Part shown: one piece after another, positions 8,651 to 18,484 of the stretch
Layout of the letters: each line of letters opens with the position of its first letter
Numbering within the stretch: position 1 is the first letter of the stretch
Source of the DNA: Salipaludibacillus neizhouensis
Lineage (GTDB): Bacteria; Bacillota; Bacilli; Bacillales; Salisediminibacteriaceae
Assembly: GCF_002886185.1 (NCBI RefSeq)
Contig: NZ_KZ614146.1
Coordinates: 3,099,608-3,163,607 of the forward strand
Length of the DNA stretch: 64,000 bases
Direction: 5' to 3'
Notes under the pieces: model-generated
The model's input: the letters and a program-made list of their open reading frames with translations, nothing else
The model's database searches: none
What the model was told of the DNA's origin: nothing
Made by a program: the position numbers and the translations under genes

Positions 8651-9940
8651 TTAAATCATATTTATATTACCTAAAAAAGATAAGCTTTGTTTTGGATACC
8701 TCTTTTGAGTAGAACGATCAACAGCAATCAATCCAAACGTTTGAGCATAACCCAATTGCCATTCAAAATTGTCAAGCAATGACCAGTACGTGTAACCAAT
8801 AATAGGAATTCCATTCTCTATACACCGATGTACACCCGTAAGTGCTCGTTCGATGAACTCCACTCTTTCTTCATCATTATCCGTAGATACACCATTTTCC
8901 GTTACAATAATCGGTTTATGCCAATGCTTAGAAACAAATTCCAGAACATTTCCAAGTGCTTCAGGATAATATTCATAACCCATTTTCGTTAACCTGCTTG
9001 TTTCGACCGGTTTGACTACTCCATCTGGCCCGTGAATTTTTCGCGAGTAATTTTGTACACCTATAAAGTCATCCTCTTTAATATAAGGAAGATAGCAAAG
9101 AAAATCCTCGTATTGCTCTTTTTTAATTGATTCTTCTCCTCCTGGCAATGCTTGATGATCATATAGCGAGAATGTTATTCCCACCTTAATTGTTGGGTTT
9201 AATTCATTAATGACCCTCCTAGCTTGTTCATGACATTTCATAATGATTTTTTCACCATTTTCTGTCCTAGGAGCAAGAAAAGTGTGGATATATCTTGGAT
9301 CCATTCCAAAAGCCTCTCCCAAAGCTCGGTAATATTTCTCCATTTTTGTTTTCATATTAACATTAAGGCCCACCTGCACATCAGCATTGTCCGGTTTCTT
9401 AGCTTGATCGCTTTCATTTACGCTTGTCATTCTCTTCATAATTTTTGCTATTTGTTTACCCATATTCGCTTCATTAATTGTACAAATATAAGGAATTAAG
9501 TCTCCCAATTCTGAAACTACAAAATGACAATAGTTAATGAAGTATTCAATTGTTGATTCACTTTCCCATCCACCTTCAGATATCAACCATTTCGGTGATG
9601 AAAAATGATGAAGCGTTACAATCGGTGTCACGTTATGATGATGACAAAATTCAAGTACCTCTCTGTAATGTTCAATCTCGTTTTTATCAAACTTGCCTTT
9701 GATTGGCTCTATTCTTGCCCATTCAATCGAAAATCGATATGTGTTACAACCTGCATCTACTAATAATTGAATATCTTCTTTGTACTTACGGTAATGATCA
9801 GCAGCATCTAGCGAAGGTTCTTTGTACATCGAACCTGGAACATTTTCCATAACCCAAAAATCACTGTTTACATTGTTACCTTCCACCTGATGGGCTGCAG
9901 TAGCAGCTCCAATCATAAAATCATTTGAGAACTTTTTCAT
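8651..9940 (-). CDS. GH1 family beta-glucosidase
   Basis: 429 residues, a little shorter than the usual 450-480. The N-terminus FMIGAATAAHQVEG is the GH1 signature. Glu157 in TINEAN is the acid/base (NEP is commoner), Glu348 in IIVTENG is the nucleophile, and YWSLLDNFEW near the C-terminus forms the glucose-binding loop. No signal peptide is present, so it should cleave beta-glucosides or related disaccharides in the cytoplasm. The loop before TENG has no obvious phosphate-binding Ser-Lys-Tyr set, so a plain beta-glucosidase is likelier than a 6-phospho enzyme. It lies downstream of the symporter gene and about 63 bases before the SDR gene. Confidence 0.9.
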   Translation of the reverse strand: MKKFSNDFMIGAATAAHQVEGNNVNSDFWVMENVPGSMYKEPSLDAADHYRKYKEDIQLLVDAGCNTYRFSIEWARIEPIKGKFDKNEIEHYREVLEFCHHHNVTPIVTLHHFSSPKWLISEGGWESESTIEYFINYCHFVVSELGDLIPYICTINEANMGKQIAKIMKRMTSVNESDQAKKPDNADVQVGLNVNMKTKMEKYYRALGEAFGMDPRYIHTFLAPRTENGEKIIMKCHEQARRVINELNPTIKVGITFSLYDHQALPGGEESIKKEQYEDFLCYLPYIKEDDFIGVQNYSRKIHGPDGVVKPVETSRLTKMGYEYYPEALGNVLEFVSKHWHKPIIVTENGVSTDNDEERVEFIERALTGVHRCIENGIPIIGYTYWSLLDNFEWQLGYAQTFGLIAVDRSTQKRYPKQSLSFLGNINMI

Positions 9941-9982
9941 ACAATAATTCTTCCTTCCTCATCAATTGTTCGTCCAACACAT

Positions 9983-10075
9983 TTACTTATCAATTCTTTT
10001 TTGAAGATATTGATAGTAAAGTTCATCATCTATTGGAAAGTCTACCCAATCATCGGTCCAAGTAGATAACTGCAT
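9983..10075 (-). CDS. Possible 30-residue small protein in the xylosidase operon
   Basis: A short frame begins at ATG 10075 after a G-rich stretch (TTTTTTGGGGGGG) that could act as a ribosome binding site, and ends at TAA 9983. The peptide is acidic and aromatic (STWTDDWVDFPIDDELYYQY). It fills most of the gap between the GPH symporter stop (10103) and the GH1 start (9940). It may be a real small protein or the leftover end of a deleted glycosidase. I recognise no family. Confidence 0.3.
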   Translation of the reverse strand: MQLSTWTDDWVDFPIDDELYYQYLQKRIDK

Positions 10076-10102
10076 TGCATTCCCCCCCAAAAAACATTTT
10101 CG

Positions 10103-11509
10103 TTATTCAGAAATACTTTGCTTCTTTTTTCTTCGCACAGCCAACTCTTTCGCTATTTGATTTTGCTTCTCCTCTGTAATGTCAAACCATGCAACAGATG
10201 CTGTAAATAAGAAGATAACTGCTGGGAGAAATCCCATAAGTACCTTTAAACCAAAGATTGTCTCGCTGCTTTGTTCAGCACCAGGTACATAACCAATGAA
10301 TGAGAGAGAAACTGCTGCCACTGAACCCGAAATAGCAACTGCAAGCGACTGCATAACCCCTTGGAAAGAACCCATAAACCCATTTATGTTAATTCCAGTT
10401 TTCCATTCTGTGTAATCCATCGCGGCTGGTAGCATCGTAGCCTGAGCTGGATTGGCAAAGCCCATAAATAAGTTAGCAATTGCTAAAGCAGCAAAAAATG
10501 TAACTACACCGCCAGAAGTAGCAGGAATGAACATAATAGCTGCAGTACAGGTTACATTCACAGCCGTGCAGGTAAGAATAACCCTTTTAATACCAAAACG
10601 TTTAATTAATTTTCCGCTTATCATGACACCAAGGATCGTCGGTATTAAGCTCATAACACCAAATATAACTACTAAACTTTCATTAAGAAAAAAGTATTTG
10701 AAATAGTGAATCATAACCGCTGACCGTATTCCACTTGCTAAAGTAATTGCTAATATATAAATGTAAACCACCACTGCATTTTTATTAGTGAAAACAGCTT
10801 TAAACATTTCCTTAATAGGTGTTCTTTTGTCTCCTTTTTTAGGTTTTACAACATACCTTTCCTTTAAGGTAACGACCTGAAAAATGGATGCAATTATACA
10901 AAATAGTCCAATCAAGCCCATTAGAATGGAAAATCCCCTAGCATCACTGCCACCACCTAAAGCCTTATAAGCAGGTTGTGCTATAGTGGTTACAATTGCT
11001 GCCATCATCACAGCAAAATATGTGTATTGACCTAAAGATACACGATCATCTACTCGTTTTGTAATTGCAGGACCAACAGCATGAAATGGTGCGGCTCTAA
11101 TAGAAACTAATATGCTATAGATCAAATAAGTAACTGTAGCATAAACTAACGTTCCTGTAGGACCAAAATTAAAATCTGTAAAGGTTAACCAACCCAATAT
11201 AGCAATTGGTACTCCTAAGATTACATACCAAGGGACGTACTTGCCCCATGGAGTTGTCACCTTATCAACAACAATACCAAATGCAGGAATCAATGAAGCT
11301 CCAATAATTCGGCAAATTAGTAGTAAACCAGCTACATAAGCAGGATTTATTTCCATTACGTCTGTATAAAAGAAAAGGATAAACATAGAAATCATTTGCG
11401 TATGAATTGTCCCGGTCATTCCACCAAGAGCAGCGGCAATTTTTTCACGTCTTGTAAGCTCTCTATCTTGCTCGAAGGATTGATAGTCAATATCTGATGT
11501 ACCCTGCAT
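10103..11509 (-). CDS. GPH-family cation:glycoside symporter
   Basis: 468 residues with about twelve predicted membrane helices. The N-terminal part has the GPH/MelB features LFFYTDVMEI in the first helix region and FGIVVDKVTTPWGKYVPW, matching the loop between helices 2 and 3. It starts at ATG 11509 after GAGGGGGG. The upstream gene is the GH43 beta-xylosidase and the downstream gene the GH1 beta-glucosidase, so it probably imports beta-linked oligosaccharides such as xylo- or cello-oligosaccharides with Na+ or H+. XynP-like function is plausible but the sugar is inferred from neighbours only. Confidence 0.88.
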   Translation of the reverse strand: MQGTSDIDYQSFEQDRELTRREKIAAALGGMTGTIHTQMISMFILFFYTDVMEINPAYVAGLLLICRIIGASLIPAFGIVVDKVTTPWGKYVPWYVILGVPIAILGWLTFTDFNFGPTGTLVYATVTYLIYSILVSIRAAPFHAVGPAITKRVDDRVSLGQYTYFAVMMAAIVTTIAQPAYKALGGGSDARGFSILMGLIGLFCIIASIFQVVTLKERYVVKPKKGDKRTPIKEMFKAVFTNKNAVVVYIYILAITLASGIRSAVMIHYFKYFFLNESLVVIFGVMSLIPTILGVMISGKLIKRFGIKRVILTCTAVNVTCTAAIMFIPATSGGVVTFFAALAIANLFMGFANPAQATMLPAAMDYTEWKTGININGFMGSFQGVMQSLAVAISGSVAAVSLSFIGYVPGAEQSSETIFGLKVLMGFLPAVIFLFTASVAWFDITEEKQNQIAKELAVRRKKKQSISE

Positions 11510-11577
11510 TCCTATCCCCCCTCACTAAACTAACAAAGATTATTATTACTAGGATTAATTGTTTTCTATCCTTACTT

Positions 11578-13113
11578 TTATTCTTGGCCAGGCACATATT
11601 GGAAGTAATCAAAATGAGCAGGTGCAGTTGAACATTTGCCATTTCCTGTTGCATACAAGCCGAAGTATAACCCGGTAAATCCACCCGCGATCTGAGTAGA
11701 AAGTAAAGATGTCTCTCCAGATCCAATAACTTTCTCTTCACCTGTTGGTGTAGCATAACTGAAAGTAAAGCTAGTGTCTGTTGCTTTTATTTTTAAAACT
11801 ACACTTGGTTCATCATACAGAATTTCCTTTACTACCTTCCATAGACTTCCAACACGACAGCGAAATAAGATAATAGTTTGGCCTTTTTGTATCATTTTTG
11901 CTATATCATAATGATAATTTTCATTCATAAATACAGTTAGTCCAGCTTCCTCTCCCTCTTCGGTCGGAGAAAACTCCATTAGCGTTGAAACTTCACAGTT
12001 AAAGTGTTGCTGCCTGCGACCAACAAAGGTTGGTGATTCTAAATCATTTAACGTACAAGACTGGCCATAAAGTGTTAAAAACCCTTGTTGTTCTGTCAGT
12101 GACCAGGAACTTTCTAGTGGATTACGGTAGAAGTTCCATACCGTTGCCAATGATTCACAATTGAAATCATCCCTCTCTAGCCATGGTGTGGGTTCGTTAA
12201 CTAAAAGTAATTTTGCATCGTGTTCCACTTTAGCCCTACCATTTTCACCAATAACCGGCCACCCTTCCTCTGACCACTCAACCGCTGCAAGGTTTGTCTC
12301 TCGACCTAGATGGTGAACCTTTGTACTTTTCACTGGTCGGAAACCTAAAAAGACAGCCCACCATGTACCATCGGATGCTTGTATTAGATCAGCATGTCCT
12401 GTTGCTTGAATTGGTAGCTTCGTGCTGCGATTAGAAAGAATTGGGTTATGAGGATTACTTTCAAATGGACCGTAGGGTTTCCTGCTTCTAGCGATAGTTA
12501 CCATATGTCCATACTCTGTTCCACCTTCAGCAACTAATAAGTAATACCAATCATTGATTTTATATAAGTGGGGACCTTCTGGTGAACTACCACCTGTCCC
12601 TTCCCAAACAAACTGACTTTCACTTATCATTTTCCCCGAATCAATATCCAACTCTGCTTGAAATATCCCTTCAGGTCCAGCACCTGGAAAGCTTGCACCA
12701 GTAATATATACTTTGTCATTGTCATCAAAGAATAAAGATGGATCATAGCCTCTAAATCCATCAATAAAGATTGGATCAGACCACGGACCCTCTGGATGTT
12801 CTGCCCACACATAAAAAGTCTTTCTAATCGTAATATTCGTTGTAATAACATAAAATCGACCTTTATGATAACGAATAGTTGGAGCAAAGATACCTTGTGA
12901 TGGAATAAATGAATGCTCACGTTTTAGAGGTAACTGGGCTTCACGCGTTAACACATGGCCAATCTGTTCCCAATTCACTAAATTTTTACTTTGGAAGATT
13001 GGAATTCCCGGAAAATATTCAAAAGAACTAGTTACTAAAAAAAAATTTTCACCTACTTTACAAATACTTGGATCTGGGTGAAACCCACTTATAACTGGAT
13101 TCTTATATTTCAT
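11578..13113 (-). CDS. GH43 family beta-xylosidase / alpha-arabinofuranosidase
   Basis: 511 residues. The five-bladed propeller (about 1-310) has the catalytic base Asp in GFHPDPSICKVG, the pKa-modulating Asp in FRGYDPSLFFDD and the acid Glu in GSSPEGPHLYKINDWYYLL. A C-terminal beta-sandwich (about 320-511) of the GH43_C2 type follows. This layout is that of intracellular xylosidases such as XynB. There is no signal peptide. It starts at ATG 13113 after AAGGAG. It heads the operon GH43-GPH-GH1-SDR and is divergent from the AraC-type gene, with the conserved element at 13262 between them. The exact subfamily and the xylose versus arabinose preference are not certain. Confidence 0.9.
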   Translation of the reverse strand: MKYKNPVISGFHPDPSICKVGENFFLVTSSFEYFPGIPIFQSKNLVNWEQIGHVLTREAQLPLKREHSFIPSQGIFAPTIRYHKGRFYVITTNITIRKTFYVWAEHPEGPWSDPIFIDGFRGYDPSLFFDDNDKVYITGASFPGAGPEGIFQAELDIDSGKMISESQFVWEGTGGSSPEGPHLYKINDWYYLLVAEGGTEYGHMVTIARSRKPYGPFESNPHNPILSNRSTKLPIQATGHADLIQASDGTWWAVFLGFRPVKSTKVHHLGRETNLAAVEWSEEGWPVIGENGRAKVEHDAKLLLVNEPTPWLERDDFNCESLATVWNFYRNPLESSWSLTEQQGFLTLYGQSCTLNDLESPTFVGRRQQHFNCEVSTLMEFSPTEEGEEAGLTVFMNENYHYDIAKMIQKGQTIILFRCRVGSLWKVVKEILYDEPSVVLKIKATDTSFTFSYATPTGEEKVIGSGETSLLSTQIAGGFTGLYFGLYATGNGKCSTAPAHFDYFQYVPGQE

Positions 13114-13261
13114 CCATTACAACTCCTTCCTATTGTTAAACTTTCATATTTTATTAGTTAGCATCATTGTTAGATTAAACGGTTACAGGAATATTCATAT
13201 CACCTTTTTACTAATGTATAATCATTGTTAACTGTATCGTAACACTAGGTTAGAATTCATT

Positions 13262-13288
13262 ATGGTAATTTGGTATTTTTTTTAGTAT
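13262..13288 (-). promoter_or_regulatory. Conserved TTTGGTAYTTTTTTTA-type element, copy C
   Basis: The plus strand reads ATGGTAATTTGGTA, then an eight-base T-tract and AGTA. It lies between the divergent GH43 gene (start 13113) and the AraC-type regulator gene (start 13336). On the minus strand it contains TACC twice, eight bases apart. This intergenic position next to the regulator gene is the main reason to suspect that the AraC-type protein binds the element. Confidence 0.5.
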
Positions 13289-13335
13289 GATTTATAAAGA
13301 AGTAATAATACCGACACTTAAGGAGATGAATAATA

Positions 13336-14577
13336 TTGGATGACGATATAGAAACGATAAAGAATAAATGTAATCTGGTTGCTAATACAATCCTTTTACC
13401 AGTTTTTTTCATCGCGCCTAATGGGAAGGTTATTTATGAGAATCTACAGAATCACACGTTGAATCCTCTTTATGAGAATCAAAAAGAGAAGTTTTTCAAC
13501 CCATTGAACTTCCAATCGGATATAGAATTTGATTTTCCAGTCATTAAAAAATCAGCATTTTCTGAGAAATATATCATAATTAGTGTTAATCCAAAAAATG
13601 TATTTGAAGGAACGGTAATTATTGGCCCGACTCTATCTTTCCAATTAACGGAAGAAAGAATAAGTGGAATTATAAATGATTCAAAAGCATTTTTTTATAG
13701 AGAAAAAGTATATAACTATTATAAATCTTTACGAATTATTCAATCCGAACATTTAAAAAACATTTGTGTTATCCTTTTCCATTTGTTCAATCTACAGCTC
13801 ATTTCTCCAAATTCAGTAATTCGCGAGAATGCTGATTTAACAAATGAAAAAATTGAAAAAGTAAACTTAGCTGTTTCTGAAAATTTACAAACTCAAGTAT
13901 TTCATCACGACAGATTATTTGAAAAGAAAATTTTATATATTGTTAAAGAAGGTAAAGTAGATGAATTAAAAAAGCTTACCGTTTTAAAAGAAGAAGAGGC
14001 TGCTAGTATTTTATCTAAATCCAGTTATCTTCGATCCATAAAGAATCATATTATTACTCTTGTCACCTTGGTTTCTCGAGCATCCATTGAAGGAGGAGTA
14101 CACGATGAGGTCGCTTTCAGCTTGCATGATAGCTTTATTCAACAACTGGAAGAATTGGATCGATTGGATGAAGTAAGAAGCATGGCAAAAGATGTTCTTT
14201 ACACGTTTGCGGAAAAGGTAAAAGAGGTAAAAGATGAACGTTATTCTAAGACAATTACGCTTTGTAAAAATTATATTTATAAGCACATTTATGAAGAAAT
14301 CAGCCATGATGATATAGCAAATAAGGTTCAATTAAGCCCGAAATATTTGTCTGTTCTGTTTAAAAAAGAAGTTGCCATGACTGTAAGTGATTATATTCAA
14401 CAAACAAAAATGGACGAGGCAAAGAAGTTACTTGCGTACAGTAAAACACCAATATCTGAAATTGGTTCTCTACTAAATTATAATGACCAAAGTTATTTCA
14501 CAAAGGTGTTCAAAAAAGTTGTTGGTACAACTCCAAAACAATATAGAGAACGACACCACTTGTTAAAGCAAAAATAG
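13336..14577 (+). CDS. AraC-family transcriptional regulator
   Basis: 413 residues. The start is TTG 13336, set by AAGGAGATG about ten bases upstream. Residues 1-150 look like a small-molecule sensor domain of the PocR/GAF-like kind. The middle is helical. The last 100 residues form two helix-turn-helix units (DIANKVQLSPKYLSVLFKKE and PISEIGSLLNYNDQSYFTKV) ending GTTPKQYRERHH, the standard AraC/XylS domain. It is divergent from the GH43-symporter-GH1-SDR operon and is the only AraC-type regulator intact in the island, so it is the likely activator of the glycosidase genes. The inducing sugar is unknown. Confidence 0.92.
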   Translation: MDDDIETIKNKCNLVANTILLPVFFIAPNGKVIYENLQNHTLNPLYENQKEKFFNPLNFQSDIEFDFPVIKKSAFSEKYIIISVNPKNVFEGTVIIGPTLSFQLTEERISGIINDSKAFFYREKVYNYYKSLRIIQSEHLKNICVILFHLFNLQLISPNSVIRENADLTNEKIEKVNLAVSENLQTQVFHHDRLFEKKILYIVKEGKVDELKKLTVLKEEEAASILSKSSYLRSIKNHIITLVTLVSRASIEGGVHDEVAFSLHDSFIQQLEELDRLDEVRSMAKDVLYTFAEKVKEVKDERYSKTITLCKNYIYKHIYEEISHDDIANKVQLSPKYLSVLFKKEVAMTVSDYIQQTKMDEAKKLLAYSKTPISEIGSLLNYNDQSYFTKVFKKVVGTTPKQYRERHHLLKQK

Positions 14578-14647
14578 TCCTACAACTCGTACTTTAGGAT
14601 AAATCCCCGAACTAATGAATATTTCTACCTACCTTAATAACACCAAG

Positions 14648-14678
14648 AAGGCATAGAATAAATCTCTATGCCTTTTTA
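14648..14678. terminator. Bidirectional terminator between the AraC and GH2 genes
   Basis: Arms AAGGCATAG (14648-14656) and CTATGCCTT (14666-14674) form a perfect nine-base-pair stem with T-rich sequence following on the plus strand. It separates the convergent AraC-type (ends 14577) and GH2 (ends 14722) genes. Confidence 0.8.
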
Positions 14679-14721
14679 TTTACTTGATTATAATTCTCAA
14701 TTTTTTTGTTGCAAACCCAAA

Positions 14722-16947
14722 CTAGTCATTTACTTTCTTGATTTTATTTAAAGCCTTGTTAATTTCTACTGTCATTGACTTAGGTATAGATCCCCCTGCT
14801 TGTTTAATCAGAGCTTCAGCAGTCATGGCATTCATTACTTTAGCCATGGATTTGGATTGTTTAACATTTTTTGCAACATCTCCACGCTTAGATTTTACAT
14901 AAGTCATCATATCATCTAAGATTTTGTTTCCTTCAGGGTCTTTTCGTATATCCGCCATGACATCCTGAATAGAATAATATCCCTCGGGATTGTTCATTTC
15001 TGGGTCATCAAACCAATTTATAACTTCTCGTCCTTCTAATTGATAATCCTTATTCGGTTCTGATACTTTACATATAGTGATTTCATCTGAATAAGTACCA
15101 GCTTTTACTTCAATTCTATGCTCGCCCTTAAGTTTCAGTTTGAATGTAAATACTTTATTACCACTTTGCTTTTCTACTAGTTCGCCGTTACTATATAATT
15201 CAACAGAATCTTCATTTGAATAGATCTTAACTTCTGTTTCTTCTTCGTGACGCTCTACATATTTTCTTCCACATAAATGTACAAAAGGTTCATTACTCCA
15301 ATATGCCTTATAAAGATAGAACGCATCCTTTTTATATTTTCTATCGAAAGTAACTAGTCCCTTCTGATTTATACCGTTCTCTCCACCTTCATCGCGACCA
15401 TCTGCAGCGAAGTCAAACATATTCCATACATGTGTTGCCCAAAGGTAAGGACGTTCTCTAAACATATTCAACATATGCTCATGATAGACACTCTGGTATT
15501 GTTCTGTATAATCACCTCGCTCAGGAGTTTCAGTTTGTAATCTAGGATTAGCATCCGCACCATATTCAGCTAAACCAATTACTTTATCCGGGTATTTTTT
15601 ATGGAAGTCATCAAAGAAAGTATCATTATCAGTTAATTCTCCTAAATACCAACCATAGTAGAGGTTATAGGACATAATATCAGGCAAAAATACTAAAGGT
15701 TCATCAATTTCAAGCATGAAAGCGTGAGCCATAGTTGTTGGTCTAGTATTGTCCAAGCTATGAGCCAAATCATTTAATGTCTTATGATTCTCCATTAAAT
15801 CATCAGTTACACCAGTAACACTTATTTCATTCGATAATCCCCAACAAAAGATCGATGGATGATTAATATTCTGTACTATTAATTCTGTCAACTGAGTAAT
15901 TGTATTCTCTCTTCCATTGGGCATATGTTCCGTGATATAAGGTATTTCAGCCCATACTATCATTCCATATTCATCACACAAATCATAAAAATACTGATCA
16001 TGCTGATAATGGGCTAGGCGTATAGTATTTGCCCCTATTTCCTTTATAATTTCCATATCCTCCATCATCATTTCTTTAGTAATAGCGTTTCCGACTCCTA
16101 TTCTATCTTGGTGGCGTGAAACACCTCTAAGAGGATAAGGTCTGCCATTTAAAGTAAATCCTTTATCTTTGTCAAAAGAAAAGGTTCTGCAACCAAAACG
16201 GCTATCAATCCGGTCAACTACATTACCCTCTTTTAGAAGTTCTGCTTTTGCTTCATATAAATATGGGTCTTCCACTCCATCCCATAAATGAACTTCTGAA
16301 ATTTTTATATTACCAGAAGCAACTCCGTCTACAACAGGTACTTCTAAATCACCCACACCCTCGATTGAATAACGAACAGCTTTAGCATCTCCAGTAATAA
16401 ATGATTTTAAATTTACTACTGCAGTTCTTTCATTAATTTCAGAAGTAATTTGTAGACCGCTTCCTCCATAATAATCCATATCAAAATGACTATCAGATAC
16501 AATTACCATGTACACATCGCGATATGCCCCACCGTAGAAGGTGAAATCGGCCTTCTGAGGATACACCCTATCATTAGGTCCATTGTCGACCGAAACTACC
16601 AACTCATTTTCTTCTTCCAAGGCATCTGTTATGTTTACTCTAAAAGTTGAATAACCTCCATCATGTGTAGATAGTTTAGTATTATTCATCCATACTTCTG
16701 CTGTAGAGTTTGCTCCTCGAAATTCCAAATATACCTGATCACTAGAATATAATTCCGGTTTTTGAAATGTCTTTCCATACCAGCAGGTTCCTCTGTAATA
16801 ATCATTGCCTCCATCTTGTCCATCAATGGCGTTCCATGTATGGGGAATATTAATTTTTTCGCCTTGTGCTACAAATACTTTCTCTGCACCAACATTTTCT
16901 TTTACAAATTTCCAATCATCATTGATTAATATTGTTTTTCTCATCAT
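14722..16947 (-). CDS. GH2 family glycoside hydrolase, probable beta-galactosidase
   Basis: 741 residues. The sugar-binding jelly roll (about 10-150), Ig-like domain (about 160-255) and TIM barrel (about 260-560) are followed by a beta domain (about 570-640) and a charged helical tail of about 90 residues ending AGGSIPKSMTVEINKALNKIKKVND, which is not part of the core fold. Glu374 in WGLSNEIS is the acid/base and Glu461 in GLAEYGADAN the nucleophile. It starts at one of two consecutive ATGs; the second (16944) is better spaced from AGGAGG. No signal peptide. The conserved element at 17219 lies about 270 bases upstream. Substrate within GH2 is uncertain. Confidence 0.88.
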   Translation of the reverse strand: MMRKTILINDDWKFVKENVGAEKVFVAQGEKINIPHTWNAIDGQDGGNDYYRGTCWYGKTFQKPELYSSDQVYLEFRGANSTAEVWMNNTKLSTHDGGYSTFRVNITDALEEENELVVSVDNGPNDRVYPQKADFTFYGGAYRDVYMVIVSDSHFDMDYYGGSGLQITSEINERTAVVNLKSFITGDAKAVRYSIEGVGDLEVPVVDGVASGNIKISEVHLWDGVEDPYLYEAKAELLKEGNVVDRIDSRFGCRTFSFDKDKGFTLNGRPYPLRGVSRHQDRIGVGNAITKEMMMEDMEIIKEIGANTIRLAHYQHDQYFYDLCDEYGMIVWAEIPYITEHMPNGRENTITQLTELIVQNINHPSIFCWGLSNEISVTGVTDDLMENHKTLNDLAHSLDNTRPTTMAHAFMLEIDEPLVFLPDIMSYNLYYGWYLGELTDNDTFFDDFHKKYPDKVIGLAEYGADANPRLQTETPERGDYTEQYQSVYHEHMLNMFRERPYLWATHVWNMFDFAADGRDEGGENGINQKGLVTFDRKYKKDAFYLYKAYWSNEPFVHLCGRKYVERHEEETEVKIYSNEDSVELYSNGELVEKQSGNKVFTFKLKLKGEHRIEVKAGTYSDEITICKVSEPNKDYQLEGREVINWFDDPEMNNPEGYYSIQDVMADIRKDPEGNKILDDMMTYVKSKRGDVAKNVKQSKSMAKVMNAMTAEALIKQAGGSIPKSMTVEINKALNKIKKVND

Positions 16948-17218
16948 AACCCTCCTACTTCCTATGCATTCTTTTTATATAGTATTTATTTTGAATATGG
17001 TGTAATAACTCAATTACATCATATCTACTACTAATTGCATCTATAATACATAATTGATCTAGTGCTGTTAATAGTATTCCTCGGTTAAATTCTGTCTTAT
17101 AACATATTTATTTTCTCTAGAATCAGCGTATAATCCAGAATTAACTAGTGTTTTCTTTTGTCCTCTATTCTTTATTTATCCGCTTTCATAGTATTGTATC
17201 ATTCATTTTTCTATCAAT

Positions 17219-17245
17219 ATGGTAATTTCGTACTTTTTTTAGTAA
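17219..17245 (-). promoter_or_regulatory. Conserved TTTGGTAYTTTTTTTA-type element, copy D
   Basis: The plus strand reads ATGGTAATTTCGTAC, a seven-base T-tract, then AGTAA, with one change in the core. It lies about 270 bases upstream of the GH2 start at 16944/16947, in the same orientation as the other copies. Apart from this element, the spacer 16948-17390 shows no gene or other structure. Confidence 0.45.
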
Positions 17246-17390
17246 TATAAAAGTACGATTCTAATCAATTTCAGCACAACTATCTACCATTGCTTACAAA
17301 CCGTTGCAAATACTAAAAAGCATACTGTATCCATCTTCGGTTCCCCCGTTTAAAAAGATAGTCTTGTAACTAATAGGCAAGGAGATAGCA

Positions 17391-17424
17391 AAGATCAGTA
17401 TCTAGTATTAGATACTGATCTTTT
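17391..17424. terminator. Hairpin terminator after cidB
   Basis: Arms AAGATCAGTATCT (17391-17403) and AGATACTGATCTT (17410-17422) form a 13-base-pair stem. It sits just past the LrgB-family stop at 17437. The T-run is better on the plus strand (TTTTATAAT) than on the minus strand, so efficiency for the cid operon is uncertain. Confidence 0.65.
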
Positions 17425-17436
17425 ATAATAATCACA

Positions 17437-18120
17437 TTAATTAAATATATTATATATAAGTGGAAGAACAATAGATGTAAGGATTGCAGCAGCACCCATT
17501 GCAACACTAGACACAGCTCCTTGTAATTTCCCTTCTACTACTGCTTGACTTGTACCAATACCGTGTGAAACGGTTCCCATCCCTAAGCCACGTGAGATTG
17601 GATCGTGAATCTTACATAATGTTAAACACAGCGGTCCAAAGGCAGCCCCAAAAATTCCAGCAGTAATGACAAGTACAGCGGCTAATGAAGGGTCTCCGCC
17701 AATTAAAGTTACGACCTCAAGTGCAACTGGGATCGTAACTGCTTTAACAGCAGAAGTTGCCTGTATCATTTCAGAAAGATTGAGTAGCTTTGAGATATAT
17801 ACAGCGGAAGCTATAGTAGCAATGCTTCCTACCGTTAAACTTCCTAAAACCTGTACTGCGTTTTCCTTGATCACAACTCTGTTTTTGTACATAGGAACTG
17901 CAAGCGCAACTGTTCCTGGACCCAAAAAATAAGTTATCCAATCTTTTGCCGGTGCATATTGCTCATAATTAATATCTGCTATTATTAAAATGATAATGAT
18001 TACGATTGTTGCTAACAAAACTGGCGTAGTAAAAGGGTTAGAGACGTGTTTATATAATAACCTTGCGCCAAAATATATTAGTATCGTTATAATAATATTA
18101 CTGAGAGTCAGACTGAACAT
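17437..18120 (-). CDS. cidB: LrgB/CidB-family membrane protein
   Basis: 227 residues, nearly all membrane helices, with the LrgB pattern VALEVVTLIGGDPSLAAVLVI and the conserved GMGTVSHGIGTSQAV near the C-terminus. The family works with LrgA/CidA in overflow metabolism and cell death control; in Bacillus the LrgAB pair PftAB is a pyruvate transporter. The gene overlaps the upstream cidA by 23 bases, so the two are translationally coupled. The neighbouring divergent LysR regulator gives the same layout as ywbI-ywbH-ywbG in Bacillus subtilis, favouring the CidAB branch over LrgAB. The transported or affected molecule cannot be read from the sequence. Confidence 0.88.
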   Translation of the reverse strand: MFSLTLSNIIITILIYFGARLLYKHVSNPFTTPVLLATIVIIIILIIADINYEQYAPAKDWITYFLGPGTVALAVPMYKNRVVIKENAVQVLGSLTVGSIATIASAVYISKLLNLSEMIQATSAVKAVTIPVALEVVTLIGGDPSLAAVLVITAGIFGAAFGPLCLTLCKIHDPISRGLGMGTVSHGIGTSQAVVEGKLQGAVSSVAMGAAAILTSIVLPLIYNIFN

Positions 18121-18484
18121 GTTTTTGTTTCTCCTTAGAAGATAAATATTGTGTCATTCCTGAAGTTATAATTAAGCCAATAATTGTACTTCCAACAATC
18201 ATAACAAGCAACTTCCACCCACTAGTTTTTATTAGATCACCATAAGTCATTATACCTACAGCGTAAGGGATAAAGAATAATGCTAAATGTTTAATTAGAT
18301 ACTCTGCTGCCTTTTCAATATAGTTTAATTTTACAATCCCCAATGTTAAGCTTACGAATAATAGAATCATTCCAAGGACATTACCAGGTATAAACAGATT
18401 TGTGTACTTTACTATGAAATTAGAAGCAGAAAAAATGGCAATCAGGAAAAGGACTTGTAATAAAAAGATAACTGCATTTCTCAA
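18098..18484 (-). CDS. cidA: CidA/LrgA holin-like membrane protein
   Basis: About 128 residues with four membrane segments and the family motif FIPGNVLGMILLF. The start is taken as TTG 18484 because AGGAGG lies nine bases before it; a GTG at 18491-18493 immediately follows that site and is too close. CidA forms holin-like oligomers and acts with CidB. The 3' end overlaps cidB. The long divergent spacer to the LysR gene (18485-18801) is very AT-rich and carries the direct repeat ATATTTCTTAT at about 18668 and 18718, possible regulator contact sites. Confidence 0.85.
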   Translation of the reverse strand: MRNAVIFLLQVLFLIAIFSASNFIVKYTNLFIPGNVLGMILLFVSLTLGIVKLNYIEKAAEYLIKHLALFFIPYAVGIMTYGDLIKTSGWKLLVMIVGSTIIGLIITSGMTQYLSSKEKQKHVQSDSQ

